Of a stretch of DNA of 64,000 nucleotides, positions 33,430-42,602 are shown in pieces. The notes beneath the pieces were generated by a model. The model was not told the origin of the DNA, did not search any database, and worked only from the letters and a program-made list of their open reading frames with translations. The position numbers and the translations under genes are program-made. The DNA lies in NCBI GenBank assembly GCA_029861955.1, contig JAOTYK010000002.1, positions 62,001-126,000 of the forward strand. Direction: 5' to 3'. Positions within the stretch are counted from its first letter, which is position 1. Each line of letters begins with the position of its first letter. This DNA comes from Acidobacteriota bacterium (GTDB lineage Bacteria > Acidobacteriota > Polarisedimenticolia > Polarisedimenticolales > Polarisedimenticolaceae).

Positions 33430-34671
33430 ATGAAACGCACTCTGTTTGGCCTGCTTGTACTTACGGTCTCCCTGCTCCCGGCAGCGGACAAACCGACAGA
33501 GAGTAACTGGCTCCAGTGGGGCGGCCCCTCTCAGGATTTTAGAGCTACTGCAACTGGACTGGCCGACGCGTGGCCCGAGAGCGGTCCAAAAGAACTCTGG
33601 AGCCGCTCGCTTGGCGACGGCTACTCGGGAATCCTCTACGAGGCGGGCAAGATATACACGATGTATCGCACCGGCGACAACGAGGTCGTCCTCTGCGCCA
33701 ACGCGAAGTCGGGAGAGACCATCTGGGAGCACGCCTACGCGTCCGCGCCTCGTGACGGTCATGTCACCCAATTCGGTATCGGCCCTCGCTCGACACCCCT
33801 GATCGACGGCGACCGCGTCTATACGATCGGGATCGCAGGCGTCATGCATGCCCTGGAGAAGAAGACCGGCAAGGCGATCTGGTCGAAAGATCTCTGGAGC
33901 GAACCGTTCAACGGCAACTTCCTGAATCATGGCTATTCGTCCAGTCCGATTGCCTACGGCGATACGATCATCGCACTGGTCGGTGGCGAAGGCACCAGCG
34001 TTGTCGCGTTCGACAAAGACGATGGTTCCGTCGCATGGAAGAACCAGAGCTTCGGCAACAGCTATTCAACTCCGCGGATATTCACGATCGACGGCGAAGA
34101 GCAGTTGATCACGTTCATGGCCAGCGAGGTGGTCGGTCTCGATCCCAAGAACGGCGACCTGAAGTGGCGGATACCCCACGAGAACACATGGAAGCAGAAC
34201 GTAAGCATGCCGGTGCTTTCGAACGACAACGTTCTATTCATTTCGGCAGTTGAAGCGGGTGCCAAGGGAATTCGACTGAGTGTCAAGGACGGCAAGAGCA
34301 CCGCAGAAGAGGCCTGGTCAACCCGCAAGATCCAGTTCTACCACGTCACAAGTGTTCAGGACGGTGACTGGGTTTATGGATCGACCGGCATGAGAACACC
34401 TGCGTTCATGGCTGCCGTCAACATCTCGACCGGAGAAATCGGTTGGCGCAAGCGTGGCTATGCCAAGGCGAACGTGATTGCCGCTGACGGTCGCCTATTC
34501 GTCCTCGATGAGGATGGCGTTCTGTCCATGACAACGGCGACACCGGAAGACCTGACGATGCAGGCACAGACTTCCCTCTTCGATGGCGTCTCATGGACAG
34601 TTCCAACGATCATCGGAGCGACGATGTACGTCCGTGATCAGCAGAAGATGGTGGCGCTCAGCTTGAAATAG
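33430..34671 (+). CDS. Secreted PQQ-type beta-propeller protein
   Basis: A 413-residue protein with a signal peptide (MKRTLFGLLVLTVSLLPA) and repeated propeller blades of the PQQ-enzyme kind: AKSGETIWE, KKTGKAIWS, DDGSVAWK, NGDLKWRI and TGEIGWRK. No dehydrogenase catalytic residues or signature cysteine pair are visible, so it is more likely a structural or binding propeller than an enzyme. GAGGTGAC precedes the ATG. It is a clear paralogue of the 35554-36879 gene, sharing WGGP(S/T)QDF, GLAD, Y(S)G-like turns and LYVRD(Q/T)-type ends. Confidence 0.85.
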   Translation: MKRTLFGLLVLTVSLLPAADKPTESNWLQWGGPSQDFRATATGLADAWPESGPKELWSRSLGDGYSGILYEAGKIYTMYRTGDNEVVLCANAKSGETIWEHAYASAPRDGHVTQFGIGPRSTPLIDGDRVYTIGIAGVMHALEKKTGKAIWSKDLWSEPFNGNFLNHGYSSSPIAYGDTIIALVGGEGTSVVAFDKDDGSVAWKNQSFGNSYSTPRIFTIDGEEQLITFMASEVVGLDPKNGDLKWRIPHENTWKQNVSMPVLSNDNVLFISAVEAGAKGIRLSVKDGKSTAEEAWSTRKIQFYHVTSVQDGDWVYGSTGMRTPAFMAAVNISTGEIGWRKRGYAKANVIAADGRLFVLDEDGVLSMTTATPEDLTMQAQTSLFDGVSWTVPTIIGATMYVRDQQKMVALSLK

Positions 34672-34685
34672 CGACTGCCCTCGAT

Positions 34686-35423
34686 TCAGGGCGCGAAGTC
34701 GTCAACCTGCTCGTAACCTTCGGGAAGTTTCATGCGAAACTTCGACGGGTCGATCTCGGGGTCGATTGCCAGGTCGAACAGCTGATAGGTCAGCGATCCT
34801 TCTCCCTGAGGGGTGCTGAAGATCTGAGTGCGCTGGCGTGGAAGGTCGTCCGATTTCGCGATCGACCAGATCGACTGCCCTCGCCCGCCGCTGTAGACAA
34901 CGCGAATCTGGTGGCATAACTCGCCGCCGACTTCGTGCTCCTCCAACATCTCCAGACTCTCGGCGTTGATTTCATCGCCCATCGGCGAGGGGTGAACGAA
35001 TTCCGCGACGATCGCGGCCTGCAGGGTTCGTCCCAGAGACCCGAGAACCCCGGGATCCATGTCCTCGTAGCCTTTCTTGTTGGAGTGATCGATCACGAAG
35101 TAATTGTCGCCGTTGCCGCCGCCGGTCAGCTCCAGCGTGTCTTCACCGTCGGCGACCGCCACATGCACGTACATCTTCTCGGGAAGTTGGTTCGCCCAGC
35201 CGCTGATCACGGCCTCGCCCTTCGAGGGCTTGACGAAATTCTCCGCCACGCCGGTCACCGTGGTGACCGTACGATAGCTCGCCGACTTGACCGCCTTGAG
35301 CGCCGCATCGGAGCGCGTCAGGACGCCGACCGCGTCGGACTTGGCGTCTTCGCCTTCTACGGATAGAGCTGGCACCCAGCTGACGATCGCTAGACTGATC
35401 AACCCGACGATTACTTTCATCAT
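34686..35423 (-). CDS. Secreted LolA-like (outer-membrane lipoprotein-sorting fold) protein
   Basis: A 245-residue protein with signal peptide (MMKVIVGLISLAIVSWVPALS). The mature part has a half-open beta-barrel pattern like LolA or DUF2092 proteins: an N-terminal helix with LTRSDAALKAVKSASY, then long strands, ending in SLTYQLFDLAIDPEIDP and FRMKLPEGYE. Such folds carry lipids or lipoproteins through the periplasm. Start ATG-ATG at 35423 has GGGAG upstream. It lies between two paralogous propeller genes on the opposite strand, which implies the pair arose by duplication around or before its insertion. Confidence 0.65.
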   Translation of the reverse strand: MMKVIVGLISLAIVSWVPALSVEGEDAKSDAVGVLTRSDAALKAVKSASYRTVTTVTGVAENFVKPSKGEAVISGWANQLPEKMYVHVAVADGEDTLELTGGGNGDNYFVIDHSNKKGYEDMDPGVLGSLGRTLQAAIVAEFVHPSPMGDEINAESLEMLEEHEVGGELCHQIRVVYSGGRGQSIWSIAKSDDLPRQRTQIFSTPQGEGSLTYQLFDLAIDPEIDPSKFRMKLPEGYEQVDDFAP

Positions 35424-35553
35424 GTTCGTGACTCCCGACCGATGAGATTTAATGACCGACCTGTGCCGCGGGTCATGATACCCCGAGCATCCCGGCCCAG
35501 GGTAACGGCCGATCAATTGACGGGCTCCCCCGTCCACCGCTAAGCTCTGCCCC

Positions 35554-36879
35554 ATGATGACCGTTCGAATTATTGCCCTGGCTCTCGTCTCTCTCGTCTT
35601 TTCCGTCGGTTGCCCTGCGAACGGCGATCGCCGTCCTTCCGCCGCCGGCGAGGACCCATCCGAGATGGGTCTGTCGACAGATGAGACTCGACGCGGATGG
35701 CCAGGTTGGGGCGGACCGACCCAAGACTTCCAACTCCCGACGAAAGGCCTCGCGGACATCTGGACTTCCATGGGTCCCACGACGGTCTGGCGGCGCGATC
35801 TGGGGGCCGGTTACTCGGCGGTCGTCGTGGCGGGCGGCAAACTATTCACGCTTTATCGCGAGGGAGATCAGGACGTTGTCGTCGCCCTTCGAGCAGAAGA
35901 CGGCGTCGAGGAGTGGAGTCGCCGTTACGAGGCGCCGGCGCACGACGGCAACGTACTGCAGTTCGGCACGGGCCCCAACGCCACACCCCTGATACTGGGT
36001 GATCGACTGATCACGTTGAGCTATAGCGGCCTCCTACATTGCATGGCGATCGAGGACGGCGAGATCCTGTGGTCCCACGATCTGGTCCCCGATCTGGGTG
36101 CGACCGTCTTGGATTTCGGATTTTCGGCGAGTCCGATCGAACACGACGGGAACGTGATCGTCCTCGTCGGCGGCGCGCAGATGGCCGTTGCCGCCTTCGA
36201 CCCGGTAGACGGATCTGTCGTGTGGGCCAGCGAGCCTGGCAGCGTCAGCTACGCATCGCCGGCAGTGATCGACGTCGACGGGCAAGAACAGCTCGTCTAC
36301 TTCTCCGCGGACGAGATCATCGGCGTCGATGCAAGTGATGGCGCGCGACTCTGGAGTCACCCGTCGGTAAACCAGTGGAAGAACAATTCGACGGCACCAG
36401 TGTGGGGCGAAGACAACCTTCTGTGGGTCGCAACACAGCCGGATGGCGGGACGCGCGTGCTCCGACTCGCGCTTGCGGATGATGGTTTGACCCAGGTGAC
36501 GGAACTCTGGGCCAATCGCCAGGTCAGCATTCACTACTGGAATTCGATCCGGATCGACGACACGTTCTACGCCTCCATCGGCAACAACGGATCGATCCTG
36601 GCGGCAATTGACGCGGAAACCGGCGAGATTCTCTGGAAAGAGCGAGGTTTCTCACAGGCCAATTTTGTCCACATCGGAGACAAGACACTCTTCCTGGATC
36701 AGCATGGCAATCTGGCCCTGGTGCGATTGGGACGCGACGGTCTCAAGATCCTCTCGCGAGCGACGATCTCGGATGAGAAGACGTGGACGGCTCCCACACT
36801 CGTCGGCACCCGGCTCTACGTTCGCGACACGGGGGCTTTGCAGGTGTTCGAACTTGCGGCGACGAATGGTCCACCTTGA
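35554..36879 (+). CDS. PQQ-type beta-propeller lipoprotein, paralogue of 33430-34671
   Basis: A 441-residue lipoprotein (signal with lipobox FSVGC near residue 20). Blades are of the PQQ-repeat type: EDGVEEWS, EDGEILWS, VDGSVVWA, SDGARLWS, ETGEILWK. It aligns along its length with the smaller secreted propeller at 33430-34671, including WGGPTQDF, the CGLLHCMA-like blade and LYVRDTGA at the end, but has an acquired lipid anchor. No catalytic motifs are seen, so it may act in binding or assembly at the membrane, as BamB does. It is followed by a TonB receptor 100 bases away in the same direction. Confidence 0.85.
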   Translation: MMTVRIIALALVSLVFSVGCPANGDRRPSAAGEDPSEMGLSTDETRRGWPGWGGPTQDFQLPTKGLADIWTSMGPTTVWRRDLGAGYSAVVVAGGKLFTLYREGDQDVVVALRAEDGVEEWSRRYEAPAHDGNVLQFGTGPNATPLILGDRLITLSYSGLLHCMAIEDGEILWSHDLVPDLGATVLDFGFSASPIEHDGNVIVLVGGAQMAVAAFDPVDGSVVWASEPGSVSYASPAVIDVDGQEQLVYFSADEIIGVDASDGARLWSHPSVNQWKNNSTAPVWGEDNLLWVATQPDGGTRVLRLALADDGLTQVTELWANRQVSIHYWNSIRIDDTFYASIGNNGSILAAIDAETGEILWKERGFSQANFVHIGDKTLFLDQHGNLALVRLGRDGLKILSRATISDEKTWTAPTLVGTRLYVRDTGALQVFELAATNGPP

Positions 36880-36927
36880 ACTGACGGTGGTACGGCCCCC
36901 GGTCGGACACTATCATTAGATACGAAG

Positions 36928-36944
36928 CACGCCGCGCCGGCGTG
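36928..36944. promoter_or_regulatory. Perfect palindrome CACGCCG-CGC-CGGCGTG
   Basis: A 7-3-7 inverted repeat located 37 bases upstream of the receptor ATG at 36981. Such a position could overlap the promoter or leader. It does not resemble the TGCGAA motif of the other receptor operon. Possible operator only. Confidence 0.3.
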
Positions 36945-36980
36945 AGAGACGTCGGGTCGAATCGAGGAGCTTCCGGTCTA

Positions 36981-38951
36981 ATGCAACGTGTTGCGCCCTC
37001 CCGCGTCCTATGCCTGGTGTTAGCTCTGTCCGTCGTTTCGATCATCGGGGCCCAGTCCGACAAGGACGACAAGGGCGACTCGGTCGAGACCGAAGAGGCG
37101 AAGAAGATCGAATGGCAGGAGCACGTCTCCGCCAAGGCAGAGATCGAAGGCGCAACGGACAGTCCCGTGGGAGCAAGCTCGACGGTTCTGACACCCGGCG
37201 AGACGTTGGATACACCGGAGTCGGTGACACGCCTGGCGGCGAGTGCGCCGGGCGTCTCGGAAAACGGTCAGGATGGCTTGTTCCAGACGATTTCGATACG
37301 CGGCGTCTCTCGACAACGTGTCATTCAGTTGATCTCGGGAATGCGAATCACCAGCGAGCGGCGTGCCGGAGTCTCGGCCTCGTTTCTCGATCCTCTCCTC
37401 GTCGGGCGTGTCGAGATCGTTCGCGGTCCGGCGACCACGTTTCACGGCTCCGGTGCGCTGGGAGGCGTGGTGCAATCGTTCCCGTCGAGCCCGTCGGGAT
37501 CGATGTTTCAGACCGGGTACAAAAGCGACGGCGATGAGAGCTGGCTTGCCGGCTCGTTCGGAGCCGGAAACGGCTCGATCAGTTTCGCCCATCGGACCGC
37601 GAACAACGCGGAGACCGCCGAGGGCGACGTCCTCAATTCAGCGTTCAGCCAGACATCAGCCGTCTTTCGCTACAGTCATCGCGCGGGTAACAAGCAATAT
37701 CGATGGATCTTGATACCCAGCTACGGAGATGACATCGGAAAGTCCAATACGGATTTTCCGGCCAGGACGACAATCTACCCCCGCGAGCGCCATCAACTGC
37801 TGAAGTTCGAAGTCAAAGCCGATGCGGGATGGCGCTTTCATAGCTACGTTCACACCCAGGACCTGCAGACGGATATCGTAGAGGCGGGCGTGGAGCGCGC
37901 AGTCGTCGACAATGACGCCTTCGATTTCGGAGTGCGATTCGAGCGAGAACATCGAAAGGGCATCGACACTCGTATTCGATACGGCGTCGAGACGATCGGT
38001 CGTCGGGACGTGGATTCGCGTGAAGTAAGGACACCGCTGGATCCGATGTCGATGGATCCGGTCGAGACGTTTCGGACGCTCGACGGTGCCGACGAGATCG
38101 AGGTCGGCGTGTTCTCGAGTATTCGTCATCGACGAAATCGAATCGAGATCGAGGGCGGCATCCGCCTGTCCAGCGATGTCCAGGAGAATGGGACGGAACG
38201 TCCGGATGAATTCACCGCGAACGGCTTCACCGGAATCTCCTATCGACTCTCCGACCGCTGGGAGGTGCGCAGCTCGATCAGCAGTGGTCTTCGATTTGCA
38301 AGTCTCACGGAGAGGTTCTTCAGCGGCTCCACCGGTCGTGGCCGGGTAGTCGGCAACCCCGACCTCGACTCCGAACGCTCCCTGAACGCAGAGTTCTCGA
38401 CCCGCAGGATCGGCAAACGGTCTTTGGTCTCATTCGCGTTGTACCGAAACCGAATCGACGACTACATCGAACGGGTGACCATCGGTCCAGACGAGCTTCG
38501 CAGCTTCGTTAACCTGACCTCCGGGACCATCAACGGGGTAGAGCTTCAAGGACTGAGACGGTTCGAGGGCGACTGGATGTTGCAGTGGGGTGGCCATCTG
38601 ATCCGCGGCGAGGATGACGGAACAGGTGACGAATTAGCCGACATCCCACCTCATGAGGCATTCGTCGGGGTCTCCCATCGAACGGGTCGCTGGAGTTGGA
38701 GGGCCCGTCTTCGAGTACGAGGGGCGAAGGACCATTTCGCCCCTTCCGGTGAGGTCGCCATTCCATCCGTGCAGCTTCTGAGCGCCGCGATCCGCTATGA
38801 CCTCTCCACCGACTGGGCTCTGCACGTGAGTGGCGAAAACCTGCTGGACGAGTCCTACTTCCGGTCGGCGGACGACAAGTCCCCTCTCGCTCCCGGACGC
38901 GCGTTCGGAATCCACCTGGTCTGGAAGTCCGCGGCGGCCCAGACACGATGA
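36981..38951 (+). CDS. TonB-dependent receptor
   Basis: A 656-residue outer-membrane receptor. Signal peptide RVLCLVLALSVVSIIGAQ. The plug includes GETLDTPESVTRLAASAPG, FQTISIRGVSRQRVIQLISG and VEIVRGPATTFHGSGALGG. The barrel follows and ends in FGIHLVWKS-type strands (about 20 strands expected). Size and simple architecture fit receptors for siderophores, haem or small molecules; no specific ligand can be read. It has no linked ABC transporter. The ATG at 36981 follows GAGGAG; the stop overlaps the next gene by four bases, which couples it to an enolase-superfamily enzyme. Confidence 0.85.
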   Translation: MQRVAPSRVLCLVLALSVVSIIGAQSDKDDKGDSVETEEAKKIEWQEHVSAKAEIEGATDSPVGASSTVLTPGETLDTPESVTRLAASAPGVSENGQDGLFQTISIRGVSRQRVIQLISGMRITSERRAGVSASFLDPLLVGRVEIVRGPATTFHGSGALGGVVQSFPSSPSGSMFQTGYKSDGDESWLAGSFGAGNGSISFAHRTANNAETAEGDVLNSAFSQTSAVFRYSHRAGNKQYRWILIPSYGDDIGKSNTDFPARTTIYPRERHQLLKFEVKADAGWRFHSYVHTQDLQTDIVEAGVERAVVDNDAFDFGVRFEREHRKGIDTRIRYGVETIGRRDVDSREVRTPLDPMSMDPVETFRTLDGADEIEVGVFSSIRHRRNRIEIEGGIRLSSDVQENGTERPDEFTANGFTGISYRLSDRWEVRSSISSGLRFASLTERFFSGSTGRGRVVGNPDLDSERSLNAEFSTRRIGKRSLVSFALYRNRIDDYIERVTIGPDELRSFVNLTSGTINGVELQGLRRFEGDWMLQWGGHLIRGEDDGTGDELADIPPHEAFVGVSHRTGRWSWRARLRVRGAKDHFAPSGEVAIPSVQLLSAAIRYDLSTDWALHVSGENLLDESYFRSADDKSPLAPGRAFGIHLVWKSAAAQTR

Positions 38952-40021
38952 CGTCGCTATACGAACGTCTGGCAGATCTGCCGGTCACGATCGACGGCTA
39001 TCGACTCCACCAGCAGCAGATCGCGAACGGAGGCTGGACTCGTCTCACGACGACAGTCTGTTTGCAGGGTGGGGGACACGACGGGCTAGGAGAGGACGTC
39101 AATTACTCGGCGGACGAGCAGCGGTCCTTCCTCGACCGGGGAGCGACTCTGAATCTTGCCGGGACATTCACGCTCGACGATTTCAGTCGACATCTGGATA
39201 CCCTGGATCTGTTTCCGGCACCCCCCGAGTCGCCGGCATCCCGCAACTACCGGCGCTGGGCGTTCGAGAGTGCAGCGCTGGACCTCGCGCTGCGCCAGTC
39301 GGACACCACCCTGGCTGAAATTCTCCAACGCCGCCCCCAACCTGTTCGTTTCGCGGCGTCGATGTCCCTCGGCAACCCTCCAAGCGTCGAACCCGTTCTT
39401 GCCCGCAGGATCGACAAGCCCTCACTGGAGGTCAAGATTGACTACGACGCGTCGTGGACGCCCCATTTCGTCGACCGGCTGGGCGAGCTAGGGAACATCC
39501 GTGTCGTGGATCTCAAGGGGCTCTACGTGGGTTCGTTCAGCGGCCCGCCCCCCCACCCTGCGATGTACAAGACGATCGCGGAGGGCCTTCCGGACGCCAT
39601 CCTTGAGGACCCCGCCGATGACGCCGAGTGTGCGCGGGTCCTTGGACCCCATCGCGACCGTGTCAGTTGGGACGCCAATATCCACAGTATCGACGATCTG
39701 AAAGGGCTGCCTTACCGGCCAACGATTCTGAACATGAAACCCTCACGGTTTGGAAGACTCCGAACCCTGTTCGACGCCTACGATCACTTCCTCGATGCGT
39801 CGATTTCACTTTACGGTGGCGGGCAATACGAGCTCGGCGTCGGGCGTGGTCAGATCCAGTACCTGGCCAGCTTGTTTCATGGCGATGCGCCCAACGACGT
39901 GGCCCCCGTGAAATACCACTCTCTCGCGCACCGCAAGAGCTGGCCCGATAGTCCGCTTTCGCCGTCTATCGACCCGTCCGGGTTCCGTTGGCACGACGCT
40001 TCGCTTGACTTTCCCGCATAA
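38948..40021 (+). CDS. Enolase-superfamily enzyme (MLE/OSBS-like)
   Basis: A 357-residue cytosolic protein. The pattern of the muconate-lactonising/o-succinylbenzoate synthase branch is visible: WAFESAALDLALRQ, Lys163 in VKID, a first metal acid Asp188 in VVDLKG, Glu220 in ILEDP, Asp242 in SWDANI and Lys264 in NMKPS. These would form the metal site and acid/base pair. A GGGQYELGVGRGQIQYLASLFH segment follows. Such enzymes remove a proton alpha to a carboxylate. No menaquinone genes surround it, so the substrate is unknown. Overlap with the receptor gene (ATGA) may indicate processing of an imported compound. Confidence 0.75.
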   Translation: MTSLYERLADLPVTIDGYRLHQQQIANGGWTRLTTTVCLQGGGHDGLGEDVNYSADEQRSFLDRGATLNLAGTFTLDDFSRHLDTLDLFPAPPESPASRNYRRWAFESAALDLALRQSDTTLAEILQRRPQPVRFAASMSLGNPPSVEPVLARRIDKPSLEVKIDYDASWTPHFVDRLGELGNIRVVDLKGLYVGSFSGPPPHPAMYKTIAEGLPDAILEDPADDAECARVLGPHRDRVSWDANIHSIDDLKGLPYRPTILNMKPSRFGRLRTLFDAYDHFLDASISLYGGGQYELGVGRGQIQYLASLFHGDAPNDVAPVKYHSLAHRKSWPDSPLSPSIDPSGFRWHDASLDFPA

Positions 40022-40043
40022 CTCCACTACAAAAAGCTCGACG

Positions 40044-40751
40044 ATGGACCAGGCGCGCAAACCTTCTAAAGATGACCCCAGTCGCCCGACTGAGCACGGC
40101 TACGCGTACAAGAAACAGTTCTACCGGGAATCCGCGGTAGCTAGCGACTACGACTTTCATCGGTTCGGCGAACCTCGGAGAGTACGGCGAAACATCAAGA
40201 AGTGGAAGGCGATCTGCAAGGCGCTCGACGAGACCGATGGCGTCGAGTCGGTCCTGGACATCCCTTGCGGAACCGGACGATTCACCGGGAGTCTTGCCGA
40301 GCGTGGACACCTGGTGATCGGAAGCGACATCTCCCTGGAAATGATGGTCGAGGCGCAAAGCAAGTTCAACGATCTCGAGAGGTTTGCCGGGTACGTCCAG
40401 GCGGATGCCGAGGCGCTCCCGATGCCTGATAGCTCGGTCGACTGCGTGATGTCCATCCGATTCATGTTTCACGTCGATCCCGCAACGCGAGTTCGAATCC
40501 TTCGAGAGATGGGTCGAGTCTCCCGCCGCTGGTTGATCATCGATTACCGGCATTGCTACACGCCGCGCTATCTGAAGTGGAAGATCAAGAGTGCCCTCAG
40601 GATGACAAAGACTCCACTCGAGCGAGTTTCTCGACGCGAGATGGAAGATGAGTTCCGTGAAGCCGGCATCAAGATTCGACGTGTAATTCCCGTCGCCCGT
40701 GTCTTCTCCGACAAGTGGATCGTGGTCGGTGAGTCTCCCCACAACGCATAG
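40044..40751 (+). CDS. Class I SAM-dependent methyltransferase
   Basis: A 235-residue methyltransferase. Motif I is VLDIPCGTGRFTGSLAERG (near residue 71), the acidic residue at the end of strand 2 is in VIGSDIS, and motif IV/V is VDCVMSIRFMFHV. The C-terminal region is basic. Nearest resemblance is to UbiE/SmtA-like small-molecule methyltransferases; no substrate can be inferred. The ATG at 40044 is 22 bases after the previous stop, with a weak ribosome site. The last 23 bases overlap the kinase-like gene, so these two are probably one functional unit. Confidence 0.75.
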   Translation: MDQARKPSKDDPSRPTEHGYAYKKQFYRESAVASDYDFHRFGEPRRVRRNIKKWKAICKALDETDGVESVLDIPCGTGRFTGSLAERGHLVIGSDISLEMMVEAQSKFNDLERFAGYVQADAEALPMPDSSVDCVMSIRFMFHVDPATRVRILREMGRVSRRWLIIDYRHCYTPRYLKWKIKSALRMTKTPLERVSRREMEDEFREAGIKIRRVIPVARVFSDKWIVVGESPHNA

Positions 40752-41400
40752 CGATACCGACCCCCCGTCGTTCGAAAACCGAACCATCGGCGATGTGCAG
40801 GTGCTCGATCGCCTGGGCGAGGGTGGGCGTAGTGGCGTGTACAACGCCATCTGGAACGGCCAACAAGTTGCGCTGAAGATCTACAAGCTGTCTGCGTTGG
40901 AACGCCACGCGCGCAAACACCCGGTCCGCCTTGAAGAGTTCGAGTACTCGCGGAATCTGGCATTCTACGAGGCTCCCGGAATGGCAAGGTACGTTGCTCG
41001 CCCGTATGGGACACTCGTCGTCGACGACGTACGCGGGTTCATGCAGGAACGGCTCGACGGCGAGCTGTACTACTTTTACTACCGACGCCACGAGGGGAAG
41101 CTACCGCCGTCACTGTTCGAGCATGTTCGTCAGATGGTGAAGCTGTTTCACGAGGCAGAACTATACGACGTGGACCTTCACTCGATGAATGTCATGGTCG
41201 TTGAAGACTCGGATGGCCAACCGATCCCGAAACTGTTCGACTTCAACCTGATCCCGTTCAACGTTCGCCCACCTAATCCGCTGCTTGGCGTGCTTCTCAA
41301 ACTGGGGTTGATGAGCCCCCGCGCCCGAGACCTGAGAAAGCTGAAGAATTTCCACAACTTCGAGCGGGTTGAACGAAAACTCCTGAAGTTCTACGAGTGA
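40729..41400 (+). CDS. Kinase-like protein (YrbL/WaaP-like lipopolysaccharide kinase fold)
   Basis: A 223-residue protein with a reduced protein-kinase fold. A glycine loop (LGEGGRSGVYNAIW) is followed by the ATP-binding Lys in VALKIYK. A catalytic loop YDVDLHSMNVMV has the Asp-x-x-x-x-Asn pattern, and a DFG equivalent is LFDFNLIP. This arrangement matches YrbL and sugar or LPS kinases (WaaP, InaA) rather than eukaryotic-like Ser/Thr kinases. A phosphotransfer target on a cell-surface sugar would suit the adjacent pseB gene. The GTG at 40729 is chosen; a GTG at 40699 would add ten residues. Confidence 0.7.
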   Translation: MSLPTTHSDTDPPSFENRTIGDVQVLDRLGEGGRSGVYNAIWNGQQVALKIYKLSALERHARKHPVRLEEFEYSRNLAFYEAPGMARYVARPYGTLVVDDVRGFMQERLDGELYYFYYRRHEGKLPPSLFEHVRQMVKLFHEAELYDVDLHSMNVMVVEDSDGQPIPKLFDFNLIPFNVRPPNPLLGVLLKLGLMSPRARDLRKLKNFHNFERVERKLLKFYE

Positions 41401-41404
41401 CGCT

Positions 41405-42400
41405 TCAACTCTGGCGGTTGATCTCCCGCAGCTGCTCCACGGTGAGGAATCGTTCGTTCGAATTCGAGCAGAACTCGAATCCAGGGTCGACCGGCTTGCC
41501 GATCTCTCCTAGTAGATTACGAGTGTAATCAACCTCTCGCTCGCTGTTCTCGGTGTTCGGGTAGATCACAAAATGGTCCGCGAACTCAAGCGTGTGATGG
41601 GAGTCTGCCTCCGGACACATCATCTCGTGGAGCTTCTCGCCGGGACGAATACCGATCTCCCGCAGAGAAACCGATTCGTCGAGCGATCGTGCAAGATCCT
41701 CGATTCGAACGGAAGGAAGACGCGGAACGAAGATCTCGCCGCCCTGCATCCGTTGGAAGGCCGCGCTGACGAACGAGACGGCCTCATCGCTGGTGATCCA
41801 GAAACGCGTCATGCGCAGATCCGTGATCGGTAGCTCATCCTTGCCGGCGGCCAGTTGTGCACGAAAGAGAGGAAGGACGGAGCCTCGAGACCCGACAACG
41901 TTCCCGTAGCGTACGACGGAGAACAAGGTCGGATGCTGGCCCGCGATATTGTTTGCCGCGACGAAGAGTCGATCGGCGGCCAATTTCGTCGCGCCGTAGA
42001 GACTCACAGGGCTGGCCGCCTTGTCCGTTGAGAGAGCAACCACCCGCTTCACATCGTTTGCCAGAGAAGCCGAGATCACGTTCTCCGCACCGTGGATGTT
42101 CGTCTTGATGCATTCCATCGGATTCTGCTCTGCCGCCAGAACCTGTTTGAGCGCCGCAGCGTGAACGACGAGATCGATGCCCCGCATGGCCTCGACGAGA
42201 CGATCGCGGTCGCGAACGTCACCGAGCACGAACTGCAAGACACGCGAGCCCATCTCGTTTCGCATCTCGAACTGCTTGAACTCATCGCGGGAGAACACGA
42301 CCACTCGACGGGGGGCGTGGCGCCTCAGGAGATTTCGAACAAAATCTCGACCGAAGGACCCCGCGCCGCCGGTGACGAGAATGGACTGTTCGTCGAACAT
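41405..42400 (-). CDS. pseB: UDP-N-acetylglucosamine 4,6-dehydratase (PseB/CapD type)
   Basis: A 331-residue short-chain dehydrogenase/reductase of the extended type. The nucleotide-binding motif is LVTGGAGSFG, followed by VLGDVRDRDRL, HAAALKQV, and the catalytic stretch ALSTDKAASPVSLYGATK containing the Thr-Asp-Lys and Tyr-x-x-x-Lys elements of PseB. It converts UDP-GlcNAc to a 4-keto-6-deoxy sugar with C5 inversion, the first step in pseudaminic-acid-type or capsular sugars. The partner aminotransferase pseC is not adjacent. The gene is convergent with the kinase-like gene, four bases away. Confidence 0.82.
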   Translation of the reverse strand: MFDEQSILVTGGAGSFGRDFVRNLLRRHAPRRVVVFSRDEFKQFEMRNEMGSRVLQFVLGDVRDRDRLVEAMRGIDLVVHAAALKQVLAAEQNPMECIKTNIHGAENVISASLANDVKRVVALSTDKAASPVSLYGATKLAADRLFVAANNIAGQHPTLFSVVRYGNVVGSRGSVLPLFRAQLAAGKDELPITDLRMTRFWITSDEAVSFVSAAFQRMQGGEIFVPRLPSVRIEDLARSLDESVSLREIGIRPGEKLHEMMCPEADSHHTLEFADHFVIYPNTENSEREVDYTRNLLGEIGKPVDPGFEFCSNSNERFLTVEQLREINRQS

Positions 42401-42602
42401 CGCGACCCCTTTACCCGCTCCTCAACCCACGGCGAATGCCGAGGGCCCATTTTTACAACAATTCACAACTCGCCTCGACCGTGAAACTTCGCAGGGTGGC
42501 TCTCCGTATCCCCCTCTGGCGCCCCCTCCAGCCCTTGCGGGTCGCCGCGGTCTGAGGTGTAATCAATGGCCTCATCCGACACACTAATCCACTCGAGGAG
42601 CC

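Noticed and set aside
33313-33930. N-terminal extension of the sulfatase frame
   Set aside because: It overlaps the start of the divergent propeller gene, and the lipobox signal begins only at 33312.
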